DNA of 52,945 nt from NCBI GenBank assembly GCA_004557035.1, contig SFFB01000008.1, positions 1-52,945 of the forward strand. Direction: 5' to 3'. The notes under the pieces were generated by a model that ran no database searches, had not been told where the DNA came from, and worked only from the letters and a program-made list of their open reading frames with translations. This document shows positions 43,747-51,506 of the stretch, one piece after another (position 1 is the stretch's first letter; every line of letters begins with the position of its first letter). Position numbers and translations under genes: made by a program. The stretch is from Bacteroidales bacterium (GTDB lineage: Bacteria > Bacteroidota > Bacteroidia > Bacteroidales > Bacteroidaceae).

Positions 43747-44406
43747 TCAGAAGTCTTCGCCCTCGACCTTCGGTCCGGTGTATTCTTTCTTCACCTTGAC
43801 GGCCGGTGCGGCTTTCACCTTGACGGTTTGGCCTTCGGCATTGGCGTCGCCTACGTGCTCATCGGCATTGTGCTTGGCGGCTGCGGTCTTTTTGGGTGCA
43901 ATGAAGATGGTCATACGCTTGCCTTCGAGCACAGGCATCTGCTCCACTTTGCCGTATTCTTCGAGGTCGTTGGCAAAACGCAGCAAGAGCACTTCGCCCT
44001 GTTCCTTGAAGAGGATGCTTCGGCCGCGGAAGAAGACATAGGCCTTGACCTTGTCGCCCTCGGCGAGGAAGCCTTTGGCGTGTTTGAGCTTGAAGTTGTA
44101 GTCGTGGTCGTCGGTCTGTGGTCCGAATCGGATTTCCTTGACGTCGATTTTGACTTGCTTGGCCTTGAGCTCTTTTTGTCTTTTCTTCTGCTGATAGAGA
44201 AACTTGGAGTAGTCTATCATTCGGCAGACAGGTGGCACGGCATTGGGTGAAATCTCTACGAGGTCGAGCCCCATGCGCTCTGCCATCTGAAGCGCCTTGG
44301 ACGTAGGCAAAACTTCCGCTTCGATGTCATCGCCCACAACGCGCACTTCCTTGGCACGGATTTGCTCGTTGACGCGATAGCGGTTTTTCATTTTGTCGTT
44401 CTTCAT
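43747..44406 (-). CDS. infC: Translation initiation factor IF-3
   Basis: Binds the 30S subunit and checks start codon selection. 219 residues: N-domain with YRVNEQIRAKEVRVV and LVEISPNAVPPVCRMIDYSKF, linker rich in Lys, and C-domain with IRFGPQTDDHDYNFKLKHAKGFL and FRGRSILFKEQGE. About 40 extra residues at the C-terminus (Ala/Lys/Val-rich, ending GPKVEGEDF) exceed the common 170-180-residue length; I believe such tails occur in Bacteroidetes. Start at ATG 44406, with a second ATG five codons later equally possible. Unlike Escherichia coli infC, the start is not AUU. Confidence 0.97.
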   Translation of the reverse strand: MKNDKMKNRYRVNEQIRAKEVRVVGDDIEAEVLPTSKALQMAERMGLDLVEISPNAVPPVCRMIDYSKFLYQQKKRQKELKAKQVKIDVKEIRFGPQTDDHDYNFKLKHAKGFLAEGDKVKAYVFFRGRSILFKEQGEVLLLRFANDLEEYGKVEQMPVLEGKRMTIFIAPKKTAAAKHNADEHVGDANAEGQTVKVKAAPAVKVKKEYTGPKVEGEDF

Positions 44407-44518
44407 TCGAATGCTTCTGTGTGTGCTCCGGGAGGGAGGTTTGAGACTTGGTGTAACGAGATGATTGTCTGTGTTTTGATCTCTCCAGAGCCTATGCTTC
44501 CCGAAAGCGACTGCAAAT

Positions 44519-46462
44519 TTAATAGTTTTTTGTCATTTCAACGACCTCGTCATTGATTTTCTTTGCAAAATCGGCGATTTTCATGATGCCTTGGTCGCCT
44601 TCGCCTTGTTTGCGGACGGCCACGTTGCCTTCGGCGGCCTCTTTTTCGCCCACGATGAGCAGGTAGGGGATGTGTTTCATCTCGTTGTCGCGGATTTTGC
44701 GGCCAATCTTTTCAGAGCGCTCGTCGACGAAGGCGCGCACGTCGGCCTGGTCGAGCTGGCGGCACACTTCTTGGGCATAGTCGTTGTATTTGTCTGAGAT
44801 GGGGAGCACGGCCACTTGGTCGGGCATGAGCCAGAGGGGGAAGTGACCGGCGGTGTGCTCGATAAGCACGGCCACGAAGCGTTCCATCGAACCGAAGGGG
44901 GCGCGATGTATCATCACGGGACGATGCTTGGCATTGTCGGCACCGGTGTATTCGAGGTTGAAGCGCTCGGGCAGGTTGTAGTCCACCTGGATGGTACCCA
45001 ACTGCCAGCGGCGTCCGAGGGCGTCTTTGACCATAAAGTCGAGTTTGGGACCATAGAAAGCGGCTTCGCCATATTCAATCTTGGCGGGCAGACCCTTTTC
45101 TTCGCAGGCCTCGATGATGGCTTGCTCTGCACGCTCCCAGTTTTCTTCGGTGCCGATGTATTTGGCACGGTTCACCTTGTCGCGCAAAGAGATTTGGGCC
45201 TCAAACTTGTCAAACTTGAGGGCTTTGAAGATAATCATGATGATGTCCATCACGCGGAGGAACTCGTCCTTCACCTGGTCGGGACGACAGAAGATGTGGG
45301 CGTCGTCTTGGGTGAAGCCGCGCACACGCGTCAGTCCGTGGAGCTCACCGCTCTGTTCGTAGCGATAGACCGTGCCGAACTCGGCCAGACGCAGGGGCAG
45401 GTCTTTGTATGAGCGGGGCTTCCAAGCGTAGATGGCGCAGTGGTGGGGGCAGTTCATCGGCTTGAGCATATACTCTTCGCCCTCCTCGGGGGTGTGGATG
45501 GGCTGAAAGGAGTCTTTGCCATACTTGGCATAGTGACCGGAGGTGACATAGAGGTTCTTGGAACCAATATGTGGAGTCATAACCTGCTGATAACCATAAC
45601 GCTTCTGAATTTTCTTCAAGAAATCCTCGAGGCGCAGACGCAGGGCAGTGCCTTTAGGCAGCCACATGGGCAGCCCCTTGCCCACGAGGTCGGAAAACAT
45701 GAAGAGTTCCATTTCCTTGCCAATCTTGCGATGGTCGCGGCGCTTGGCCTCTTCGAGCAGCTGGAGGTATTCGTCGAGCATCTTTTTCTTGGGGAAGGAG
45801 ATGCCGTAGACGCGCGTGAGTTGCGGACGGTTTTCGTCGCCACGCCAATAGGCGGAGCTCACGGCCATTACCTTGACGGCTTTTATGGCGCTCGTGTTCA
45901 TGAGGTGCGGACCGCGACAGAGGTCGGTGTATCCGCCCTGGGTATAGGTGGTGATGTGACCGTCTTCGAGGTCGTTGATAAGTTCGAGCTTATAAGTCTG
46001 TCCGTCGGCGGCAAAGGCTTTGAGGGCGTCGTCTTTGGAGATGCTGCGTCGCACAAGGCTTTCGCCGCGCTGCACGAGTTCTTGCATTTTCTTTTCGATG
46101 ACGGGGAAGTCGCTTTCGCTGATGCTTTTGCCTTCGGGCGGCATCACGTCGTAGTAGAAGCCGTTTTCGATGGCCGGTCCGATGCCGAACTGAGTGCCGG
46201 GCCAGAGTTCTTGCATCGCCTCGGCCATGAGGTGTGCCGAGGTGTGCCAGAAGGCGTGTTTACCCTGTTCGTCGTCCCATTTATAGAGTTGTATGGTGGC
46301 GTCGTCTTCGATGGGTCTGTTGAGTTCGGTAGTTTCACCGTTCACGCCGCAGGCCAGCACGTCGTGTGCCAGTCTTGAAGAAATGCTTTCGGCTATTTGC
46401 AGTCCCGTGATACCCTTTTCGTATTCACGCACTGAGCCATCGGGAAAAGTAATCTTAATCAT
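44519..46462 (-). CDS. thrS: Threonine--tRNA ligase
   Basis: Class II aminoacyl-tRNA synthetase of 647 residues. N-terminal TGS domain (1-62) and editing domain with HTSAHLMAEAMQELWPG; catalytic core with motif 2 RYEQSGELHGLTRVRGFTQDD, zinc ligands Cys in MKPMNCPHHC, and the later His of HRAPFGSMERF; C-terminal anticodon-binding domain from about 545. First gene of the translation operon. A perfect promoter (TTTG, 19, TAACTTTG) lies 26 bases upstream at the near end of a four-copy repeat array. Confidence 0.98.
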   Translation of the reverse strand: MIKITFPDGSVREYEKGITGLQIAESISSRLAHDVLACGVNGETTELNRPIEDDATIQLYKWDDEQGKHAFWHTSAHLMAEAMQELWPGTQFGIGPAIENGFYYDVMPPEGKSISESDFPVIEKKMQELVQRGESLVRRSISKDDALKAFAADGQTYKLELINDLEDGHITTYTQGGYTDLCRGPHLMNTSAIKAVKVMAVSSAYWRGDENRPQLTRVYGISFPKKKMLDEYLQLLEEAKRRDHRKIGKEMELFMFSDLVGKGLPMWLPKGTALRLRLEDFLKKIQKRYGYQQVMTPHIGSKNLYVTSGHYAKYGKDSFQPIHTPEEGEEYMLKPMNCPHHCAIYAWKPRSYKDLPLRLAEFGTVYRYEQSGELHGLTRVRGFTQDDAHIFCRPDQVKDEFLRVMDIIMIIFKALKFDKFEAQISLRDKVNRAKYIGTEENWERAEQAIIEACEEKGLPAKIEYGEAAFYGPKLDFMVKDALGRRWQLGTIQVDYNLPERFNLEYTGADNAKHRPVMIHRAPFGSMERFVAVLIEHTAGHFPLWLMPDQVAVLPISDKYNDYAQEVCRQLDQADVRAFVDERSEKIGRKIRDNEMKHIPYLLIVGEKEAAEGNVAVRKQGEGDQGIMKIADFAKKINDEVVEMTKNY

Positions 46463-46487
46463 TTAATCGTTTTTTAGTTTTGAGGGA

Positions 46488-46518
46488 CAAAGTTAGTGCA
46501 AATGAGCGCAAAGGCAAA
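46488..46518 (-). promoter_or_regulatory. Predicted thrS operon promoter
   Basis: On the minus strand TTTG (46518-46515), exactly 19 bases, then TAACTTTG (46495-46488): a perfect match to the Bacteroidetes consensus. It is the gene-proximal unit of the tandem array. Confidence 0.85.
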
Positions 46519-46815
46519 ATGAAAGACGTAGTTTTTCGTTTTGCCTTTGCCGAGTGCAGCCTAAACTTATTAAAAGTTAGTGCAAGGCGAGCGGTAAGCA
46601 AAATAAAAAAAGGATTTTTTTAGGTTGCTTACCCGAGCCGCAGCCTAACTTGCGCCGTCAGGCGAAAGTTAGTGCAAATGAGCGCAAAGGCAAAAATGAA
46701 AGACGTAGTTTTTCGTATTGCCTTTGCCGAGTACAGCCTAACTTGCGCCGTCAGGCGAAAGTTAGTGCAAATAAGCGCAAAGAAAAAAATGAAAGACGTT
46801 AGCAAAACAAAATCT
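46488..46815 (-). repeat. Four-copy tandem array of promoter-bearing repeats upstream of thrS
   Basis: Four related units with their -7 positions at 46488-46495 (TAACTTTG), 46572-46579 (TAACTTTT), 46664-46671 (TAACTTTC) and 46757-46764 (TAACTTTC), all read on the minus strand; spacing 84, 92 and 93 bases. Each unit has AGTTAGTGCAA, a GCGCAAAGG- or GAGCGGTAAGC-type arm, an A/T-rich middle, and a TTGCCTTTGCCGAG or TTGCTTACCCGAG arm, so each unit can form an imperfect hairpin. The second unit is closest to the two copies before malQ. The joints read CCTAACTTGCGCCGTCAGGC. Confidence 0.82.
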
Positions 46816-47292
46816 CTTTGGACTAAAACTCCACAAGCCCACCCTTACACATATTATTATATACACGCACGCGCGCGAAGCAATCCCCCACCCTCGCCTT
46901 GTGTGAAGTGTTTAAAACCCGCCTCAAAAGTGACGCCAGCCCATCCGGATGCTCAACAATTAACACAAAATAATGTTGACTGGACCTGCGTCTATCCCAC
47001 AAAACACGGTGGGCCTCACCAACCTTCTCGTCAATAGGGCAAGCCCCGCCTGTCATAAGCCCCAGAGAAACTGTCCTTAGCTCGGAAATCACTGCCATAA
47101 GAACAGTTACGCCGAAAAGCGACAAAAAAAGAGACCTCACGGCCTCCCTTCTTTCCATACCTAAATTTACGCATTTGTCTCTGTATGGCCAAAAGACAAA
47201 ACCGCAGCCGGCGCCCGTTCAAATCCGTTAAAATATTCAAAGACGTATAAAAAAAGGCCGACCAAATCTATTTTAGAATAATTACTAAATTG
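46816..47292. other. Rest of the thrS / amidohydrolase divergent gap, with stem-loop module locus 4 of 4
   Basis: No gene. 47050-47106 carries stem-loop units CTGTCATAAGCC (47050), CTGTCCTTAG (47071-47080) and CTGCCATAAGAACAG (47092-47106, the reverse of CTGTTCTTATGGCAG). A hairpin GAGACC/GGCCTC (47131-47136 and 47141-47146) with an A-run on its left forms a terminator-like structure for minus-strand reading. This is the fourth occurrence of the module. The stretch 46816-47049 shows nothing recognisable apart from a short purine-pyrimidine run CACGCACGCGCGCG at 46863-46876. Confidence 0.65.
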
Positions 47293-47300
47293 TACTTTTG
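47293..47300 (+). promoter_or_regulatory. Predicted -7 box of the amidohydrolase gene
   Basis: TACTTTTG matches TANNTTTG; upstream at 47271-47274 is TTTT with an 18-base spacer, an imperfect -33. Leader of about 95 bases to ATG 47400. Confidence 0.6.
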
Positions 47301-47399
47301 CCGCATAATGGCACACTATAGTGTCAATCGGGCACACTGCAAAGCCCATTTGCTTACACACTGAAAACAAATCTATCCACAATCAAAACATCTGAGTTT

Positions 47400-48590
47400 A
47401 TGAAAACCAAACATCTCACCGGCAAATGCCTCACCATGGCGATGATGGGTACAATGGCCTTCGGCACTGCCGCATGCAGCGACGACGACTACGAATTGTC
47501 CACCCACAACACAATCGAATGCATCACCGACGCCAACAAACTGGCGATGATCCACTCCATGAAAGACATCGACGGCGCCGGCAGACTCTATGAAATCAAC
47601 TACACGGAGGACTACAAGCTCGACGCCGTGTTGCAATCCGGCAAGACCACGACCGAAGACCTTTTCACCTACGTGGCCTCCCTGCTCTACGACCAAATGC
47701 CTTCGCATAAAGTGCAACTCAACTATGGTGCCGGTTGCAGCGCCTTTGCCGTACCCCGCGCAGACGGCATCGGCTTCTTGATGGGCCGCAACTACGACTA
47801 CCGCCACTTCACGCCCGACAAGAAGAGCTACGTCCCCACGGCTGCCATCCTCGTGCATACGGCTCCCAAAGATGGCAAAAAGTCCATCTCGATGGTCGAC
47901 GGTATGCAAATGGGCTATCGCCAAGGCTTCTACACCGACGGCTCGTCAGACCTCTCCATGCTTATGGGTCTGCCCTACGCCGCCCTCGACGGCATCAACG
48001 AAGACGGTTTTGCCATTGGCGTCTTGGCTCTCAACGAAAGGCCGACAACACAAGAGGGCAACAACACCAAGATCAGCACCACCGTGGCCATACGTATGCT
48101 CCTCGACCGTGCCTCGACCGTGAAAGAAGCCGTCGAGATGCTCAGGGGATACGATATGGACATGAATGGCACCGGCCACAGCAACTACCACTTCTTTATG
48201 GCCGACGCCACGGGCGACTATGCCATTGTGGAATACACCATTCCCGCACAAGACAGCATCCCCCGCACAATGGAGGTGCTGACCGGCAACGACACCCTGC
48301 GCTGTGTCACCAACTTCTACGTGTCGCCCACGATGGTAGGCACCCAAGACGGCTGGGGCTCCAACCACGGCAAGGCACGCTACGAAACCATCCGCAACAC
48401 CCTGCTCTACAAGAACTACACGCTCAAAGAAGACGAAGCCATGTCGCTGCTCAAGGCCGTTTCGCAGCCGCCCACGCTCGAACTGACCTCGCAGACCCAG
48501 TGGTCGTCGCTCTACAACCTCACCGAGCGCACACTCCGCCTGACCATCTTGCGCGAATACGCCCGAGAGTTCAACTTTAAGGTGGAATAA
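47400..48590 (+). CDS. Ntn-hydrolase of the linear amide C-N hydrolase (C45/choloylglycine hydrolase-like) group, lipoprotein signal
   Basis: Predicted amidase of 396 residues. A signal peptide ends in FGTAAC-SDDD, a lipobox with Cys26. The candidate catalytic nucleophile is Cys113 in NYGAGCSAF, followed by GRNYDYR (Arg130, Asp133) spaced much like Arg18 and Asp21 of bile salt hydrolase, then LDGINEDGFAIGVL with the substrate asparagine and YNLTERTLRL near the end. The 87 residues between lipobox and Cys113, including GRLYEINYTEDYKLDAVL, resemble the propeptide of acyltransferase/acid-ceramidase-type members that cut themselves to expose the cysteine. Substrate could be a conjugated bile acid, an N-acyl amide or a penicillin-like amide. 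It is transcribed alone. Confidence 0.82.
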   Translation: MKTKHLTGKCLTMAMMGTMAFGTAACSDDDYELSTHNTIECITDANKLAMIHSMKDIDGAGRLYEINYTEDYKLDAVLQSGKTTTEDLFTYVASLLYDQMPSHKVQLNYGAGCSAFAVPRADGIGFLMGRNYDYRHFTPDKKSYVPTAAILVHTAPKDGKKSISMVDGMQMGYRQGFYTDGSSDLSMLMGLPYAALDGINEDGFAIGVLALNERPTTQEGNNTKISTTVAIRMLLDRASTVKEAVEMLRGYDMDMNGTGHSNYHFFMADATGDYAIVEYTIPAQDSIPRTMEVLTGNDTLRCVTNFYVSPTMVGTQDGWGSNHGKARYETIRNTLLYKNYTLKEDEAMSLLKAVSQPPTLELTSQTQWSSLYNLTERTLRLTILREYAREFNFKVE

Positions 48591-48976
48591 ACTTTGGGGC
48601 CAAAAGATTTAAAACATACACTTTTCGCCCCGACGGCACCGCTCAAAAAATCGAGCCACGGCGGCAACAAAACCATTCAGGGGAAGCCTCGATCGAGGCT
48701 TCCCCTGAGTCGGTAATAAAGCCGAGTATGGGCCCATGAGAGCGGCTATGCCAAACTCATTTCACACTTTCCCGCCCTAAAACCACCCTATTATTCACAT
48801 AATCGGAAGGCTTTTAGGGACGATTTTTCACATTTTCCCCAAAACGGGCCATAAAAGAACACGACCAAAACAGGAACAGACGGGCGGCAACAAGCGACCA
48901 ACAGCCACGAGAACCAACAAATCTACCTCCTTTCAAGTTCTTTTTGCCACGACAAAGCAAAAAACACGACGAAAAT
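48591..48976. other. Intergenic region between the amidohydrolase and the tRNA-Val cluster
   Basis: No gene seen. Main feature is a 32-bp perfect palindrome at 48677-48708 (listed separately). The rest is A/C-rich and without recognisable structure until the tRNA promoter. Confidence 0.6.
48677..48708. repeat. Perfect 32-bp palindrome
   Basis: The half-site TCAGGGGAAGCCTCGA is followed without any loop by its exact reverse complement. It begins 86 bases after the amidohydrolase stop codon. No T-run follows, so it is not a standard intrinsic terminator; a tight RNA hairpin, cruciform or dimeric protein-binding site are all possible. Confidence 0.85.
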
Positions 48977-49007
48977 TTTGGCCGTCTCATTTTTATCAGT
49001 AATTTTG
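48977..49007 (+). promoter_or_regulatory. Predicted promoter of the tRNA-Val cluster
   Basis: TTTG (48977-48980), exactly 19 bases, TAATTTTG (49000-49007), a perfect consensus match 19 bases before the first tRNA. Confidence 0.85.
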
Positions 49008-49026
49008 CAACGCTTTTGAGAAATGA

Positions 49027-49101
49027 GGGCGCTTAGCTCAGTTGGTTCAGAGCGTCTGCCTTACAAGCAGAGGGTCGGGGGTTCGAATCCCTCAGCGCCC
49101 A
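49027..49101 (+). tRNA. tRNA-Val (anticodon TAC), copy 1
   Basis: 75-base cloverleaf: acceptor GGGCGCT/AGCGCCC, D arm GCTC/GAGC, anticodon arm TCTGC-CTTACAA-GCAGA with anticodon TAC, T arm GGGGG-TTCGAAT-CCCTC, discriminator A. The next bases are CAA, so CCA is not encoded. Confidence 0.97.
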
Positions 49102-49148
49102 CAAACAAGACCTCACACGTTTCTCAAAGGCCACACGGTTTGCCGAGA

Positions 49149-49223
49149 GGGCGCTTAGCTCAGTTGGTTCAGAGCGTCTGCCTTACAAGCAGAGGGTCGG
49201 GGGTTCGAATCCCTCAGCGCCCA
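49149..49223 (+). tRNA. tRNA-Val (anticodon TAC), copy 2
   Basis: Identical in sequence to copy 1; 47-base spacer between them. Followed by CCA at 49224-49226, which may be chance or an encoded 3' end. Confidence 0.97.
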
Positions 49224-49269
49224 CCACTCCTTGACAACCGCCACACCATCCCAAACACCTTCAACAAAA

Positions 49270-49344
49270 GGGCGCTTAGCTCAGTTGGTTCAGAGCGTCT
49301 GCCTTACAAGCAGAGGGTCGGGGGTTCGAATCCCTCAGCGCCCA
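49270..49344 (+). tRNA. tRNA-Val (anticodon TAC), copy 3
   Basis: Identical to copies 1 and 2; 46-base spacer. Followed by CCA at 49345-49347. A terminator stem lies 15 bases downstream. Confidence 0.97.
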
Positions 49345-49359
49345 CCAAGCACAGAAGAA

Positions 49360-49395
49360 AGCCGTGAAACGAAAAGTCTTTTCACGGCTCTTTTT
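49360..49395 (+). terminator. Terminator of the tRNA-Val cluster
   Basis: Perfect 10-bp stem AGCCGTGAAA/TTTCACGGCT (49360-49369 and 49380-49389), ten-base loop, then CTTTTTG. Confidence 0.9.
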
Positions 49396-49473
49396 GTACC
49401 CTCCCCATTGACGAATCCTCGGGTGTGGGCGACTATGCCAACCTTCATCTCTTTGACTCATTTTTTTACAACC

Positions 49474-50226
49474 ATGCTGAGCAAAGCCAAACTCAAGACC
49501 ATAAGGGCACTGGCCCTCAAACGCTTCCGCGACGAAAACGGTCAGTTTCTCGCCGAAGGCCATAAGGCCGTGAGCGAACTGGCCGGACATTTGAGGTGCC
49601 GCTTGCTTTGCGCCACCGAGGCTGCACTCAACGCACACCCCACGCCACAAGCCGATGAAATCTGCACCCTGAGCGACAAAGAATTGGCCGCAGCCTCACA
49701 ACTCAAAACACCACAAGGCCTGCTGGCTGTATTCGACAAACCCACACCACGACCGTTTATCCCTAATGCAGCCAATCTAGCCCTATTGCTCGACGGGGTG
49801 CAAGACCCCGGCAACCTCGGCACCATCATCCGCATAGCCGATTGGTTTGGCATCAAAGACATCGTTTGCTCTCCTTCCACCGCCGACGCCTACGGACCGA
49901 AAGTCGTACAGGCCACAATGGGAGCCTTGGCACGCGTCAATCTGGTCTATGCCAACCCCGTTGACTTGCTGAGGCAACTACCCGAAGACTATCCCGTCTA
50001 CGGCACGTTTATGGAAGGTCACAATCTCTATGACGAACCACTCACATCGGGTGGCCTCATCATTATGGGCAACGAGGGCAACGGCATTTCGCCGGAAGTA
50101 GCCGCCCTGGTCAATCGCAAAATCCACATTCCGACCTACCCTGCCGGCAGCGACACCGTCGAGAGTCTCAACGTGGCTATGGCCACTGCCATCACTTGCG
50201 CCGAATTTCGTCGTCGCTGTCGCTAA
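49474..50226 (+). CDS. SpoU/TrmH-family RNA 2'-O-methyltransferase
   Basis: SPOUT-fold methyltransferase of 250 residues using S-adenosylmethionine to methylate a ribose in rRNA or tRNA. N-terminal substrate-binding domain (KTIRALALKRFRDENGQFLAEGHKAV) then the knot domain: motif 1 LLLDGVQDPGNLGTIIRIAD, motif 2 LIIMGNEGNGIS, motif 3 IPTYPAGSDTVESLNVAMA. This arrangement matches RlmB/TsnR-like enzymes; the exact target base is not decidable. The frame is open back through the third tRNA, so the start was chosen at ATG 49474; another ATG at 49435 would add a 13-residue tail. The glycosyltransferase gene follows after 47 bases. Confidence 0.9.
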   Translation: MLSKAKLKTIRALALKRFRDENGQFLAEGHKAVSELAGHLRCRLLCATEAALNAHPTPQADEICTLSDKELAAASQLKTPQGLLAVFDKPTPRPFIPNAANLALLLDGVQDPGNLGTIIRIADWFGIKDIVCSPSTADAYGPKVVQATMGALARVNLVYANPVDLLRQLPEDYPVYGTFMEGHNLYDEPLTSGGLIIMGNEGNGISPEVAALVNRKIHIPTYPAGSDTVESLNVAMATAITCAEFRRRCR

Positions 50227-50273
50227 AGGGCCTACAAGCCTTCATCCTCTATGCTATTCTTCATTCTCTCAGC

Positions 50274-51506
50274 ATGATACCCTTTCTTCCACCCCTCGTC
50301 ACGTCTTATGCCACCTACGCCCTGCCGGCGCTGGCAACTTTGGCATTGCTCGTTGTGTGGAGACTGCGCTGGAGAGATTACGCTCTGGGCCAAAAGTTTT
50401 TCAGCCCACTGCTCACCACACCTGCCGTAAAGTCTTCATTAGCCCGCCTACCCCTGCCCAACCCTGAAGTGAGCATCATTGTTCCTTGCCTGGACCAGGC
50501 AGAGCCCCTGAGGCAGTTGCTCCCGATGTTGTTGGAGCAAGACCATCCACGTTTTGAAATCATTGTGGCCGATAAAGGCTCAACAGACGAGACGGGCATT
50601 TTGGTTGAACATCTTTCGAAAACCAATCCCACTCTACGCTACACCCGTGTGCCGACGTCGTCAAAATACATCGACCGCCTCAAGTTGGCCGTCACCTTAG
50701 GTGTGAGGGCCGCCCGCTCGCCATGGTGCGTGATTTTGCCGGCAGACTGCATCCCTTCAGGAGAGCATTGGCTTCGCTTGATAGGCACGGCCTGTGCAGA
50801 CGATGTCAACTTTGTGCTCGGCTATGCCAACTGGCACGACGACCACACCGCCCATTCCCGCCGTGCCATCTACGAGCGCCTTCGCCGCAATCTGATGCGT
50901 TTCCGCGCAGCCCGTCGCAGGGCTTTTGGTGGAGATTTCTGCAATTTTGCTTTCCGTCGCGACTGGTTTCTGGCCCATCAAGGCTATGCCGCCAGCCTCA
51001 ACCATCGTCTGGGCTATGCCGACCTGCTCATCGACGATTTGGCCCGCAGGGGCGACACGAAAGTGGTGACCAACGCAGAAGCCAGCGTGTGGCAATCACT
51101 GCCAAAACTGAAATCGACCCTCAAGACCGACCGCCTCAGCCACCTGAAGACTCACACTCTCTTGAGCCGTTCTGCCCGACGCTATTTCTGGCGCGAAAGC
51201 ATCGCCTCATGGGCCTCATGGCTCTATGTCCTCTCCATTCTGGCCTATATCGCCTTCCGAACGACCTCAATTGTTTTCACACCCACCTATCATACGTCCT
51301 CCCTCCCCTTCGACCTCATCGTCTTTATTCTCTTGATAGGTTTCTTCATCATTCCCTACATTCTCCTGCGCCGCACCTGCACCATTCTTGGTGAGCGTCG
51401 TTTCAGTGCGTGGACCATCTTCCGCCTCGACCTCTTCTCTCCCTTCCGCACCTTCGGTTTGAGGTTGAAGTTCCTCCGTCATCGCCACGATTTCGTCCGC
51501 CGATAA
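50274..51506 (+). CDS. Membrane glycosyltransferase, family 2
   Basis: Inverting GT-A glycosyltransferase of 410 residues anchored in the inner membrane. One N-terminal hydrophobic segment (YALPALATLALLVVWRL), GT2 core with EVSIIVPCLDQAEPLRQLLP, DHPRFEIIVADKGSTDETG, a DCIPSG segment in the DxD position (ILPADCIPSG), and GGDFCNFAFRR; then two or three C-terminal hydrophobic segments around 320-380. Sugar donor and acceptor unknown; surface polysaccharide synthesis is likely. ATG 50274 was chosen because the longer frame overlaps the methyltransferase end. After the stop the GC content begins to fall. Confidence 0.87.
   Translation: MIPFLPPLVTSYATYALPALATLALLVVWRLRWRDYALGQKFFSPLLTTPAVKSSLARLPLPNPEVSIIVPCLDQAEPLRQLLPMLLEQDHPRFEIIVADKGSTDETGILVEHLSKTNPTLRYTRVPTSSKYIDRLKLAVTLGVRAARSPWCVILPADCIPSGEHWLRLIGTACADDVNFVLGYANWHDDHTAHSRRAIYERLRRNLMRFRAARRRAFGGDFCNFAFRRDWFLAHQGYAASLNHRLGYADLLIDDLARRGDTKVVTNAEASVWQSLPKLKSTLKTDRLSHLKTHTLLSRSARRYFWRESIASWASWLYVLSILAYIAFRTTSIVFTPTYHTSSLPFDLIVFILLIGFFIIPYILLRRTCTILGERRFSAWTIFRLDLFSPFRTFGLRLKFLRHRHDFVRR

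Noticed and set aside
43010..44406. Autoregulatory L20 leader
   Set aside because: I looked upstream of infC and rpmI for a pseudoknot-like structure and found no convincing pairing; it cannot be excluded without folding.
46488..46815. CRISPR array
   Set aside because: The repeats before thrS are long (84-93 bases), diverged and contiguous with promoter boxes; there are no unique spacers of constant length and no cas genes.
49023..49367. Open frame running through the three tRNA-Val genes
   Set aside because: It is a translation of the tRNA sequences themselves (repeated SSVGSERLPYKQRVGGSNP), a well-known artefact, not a protein.
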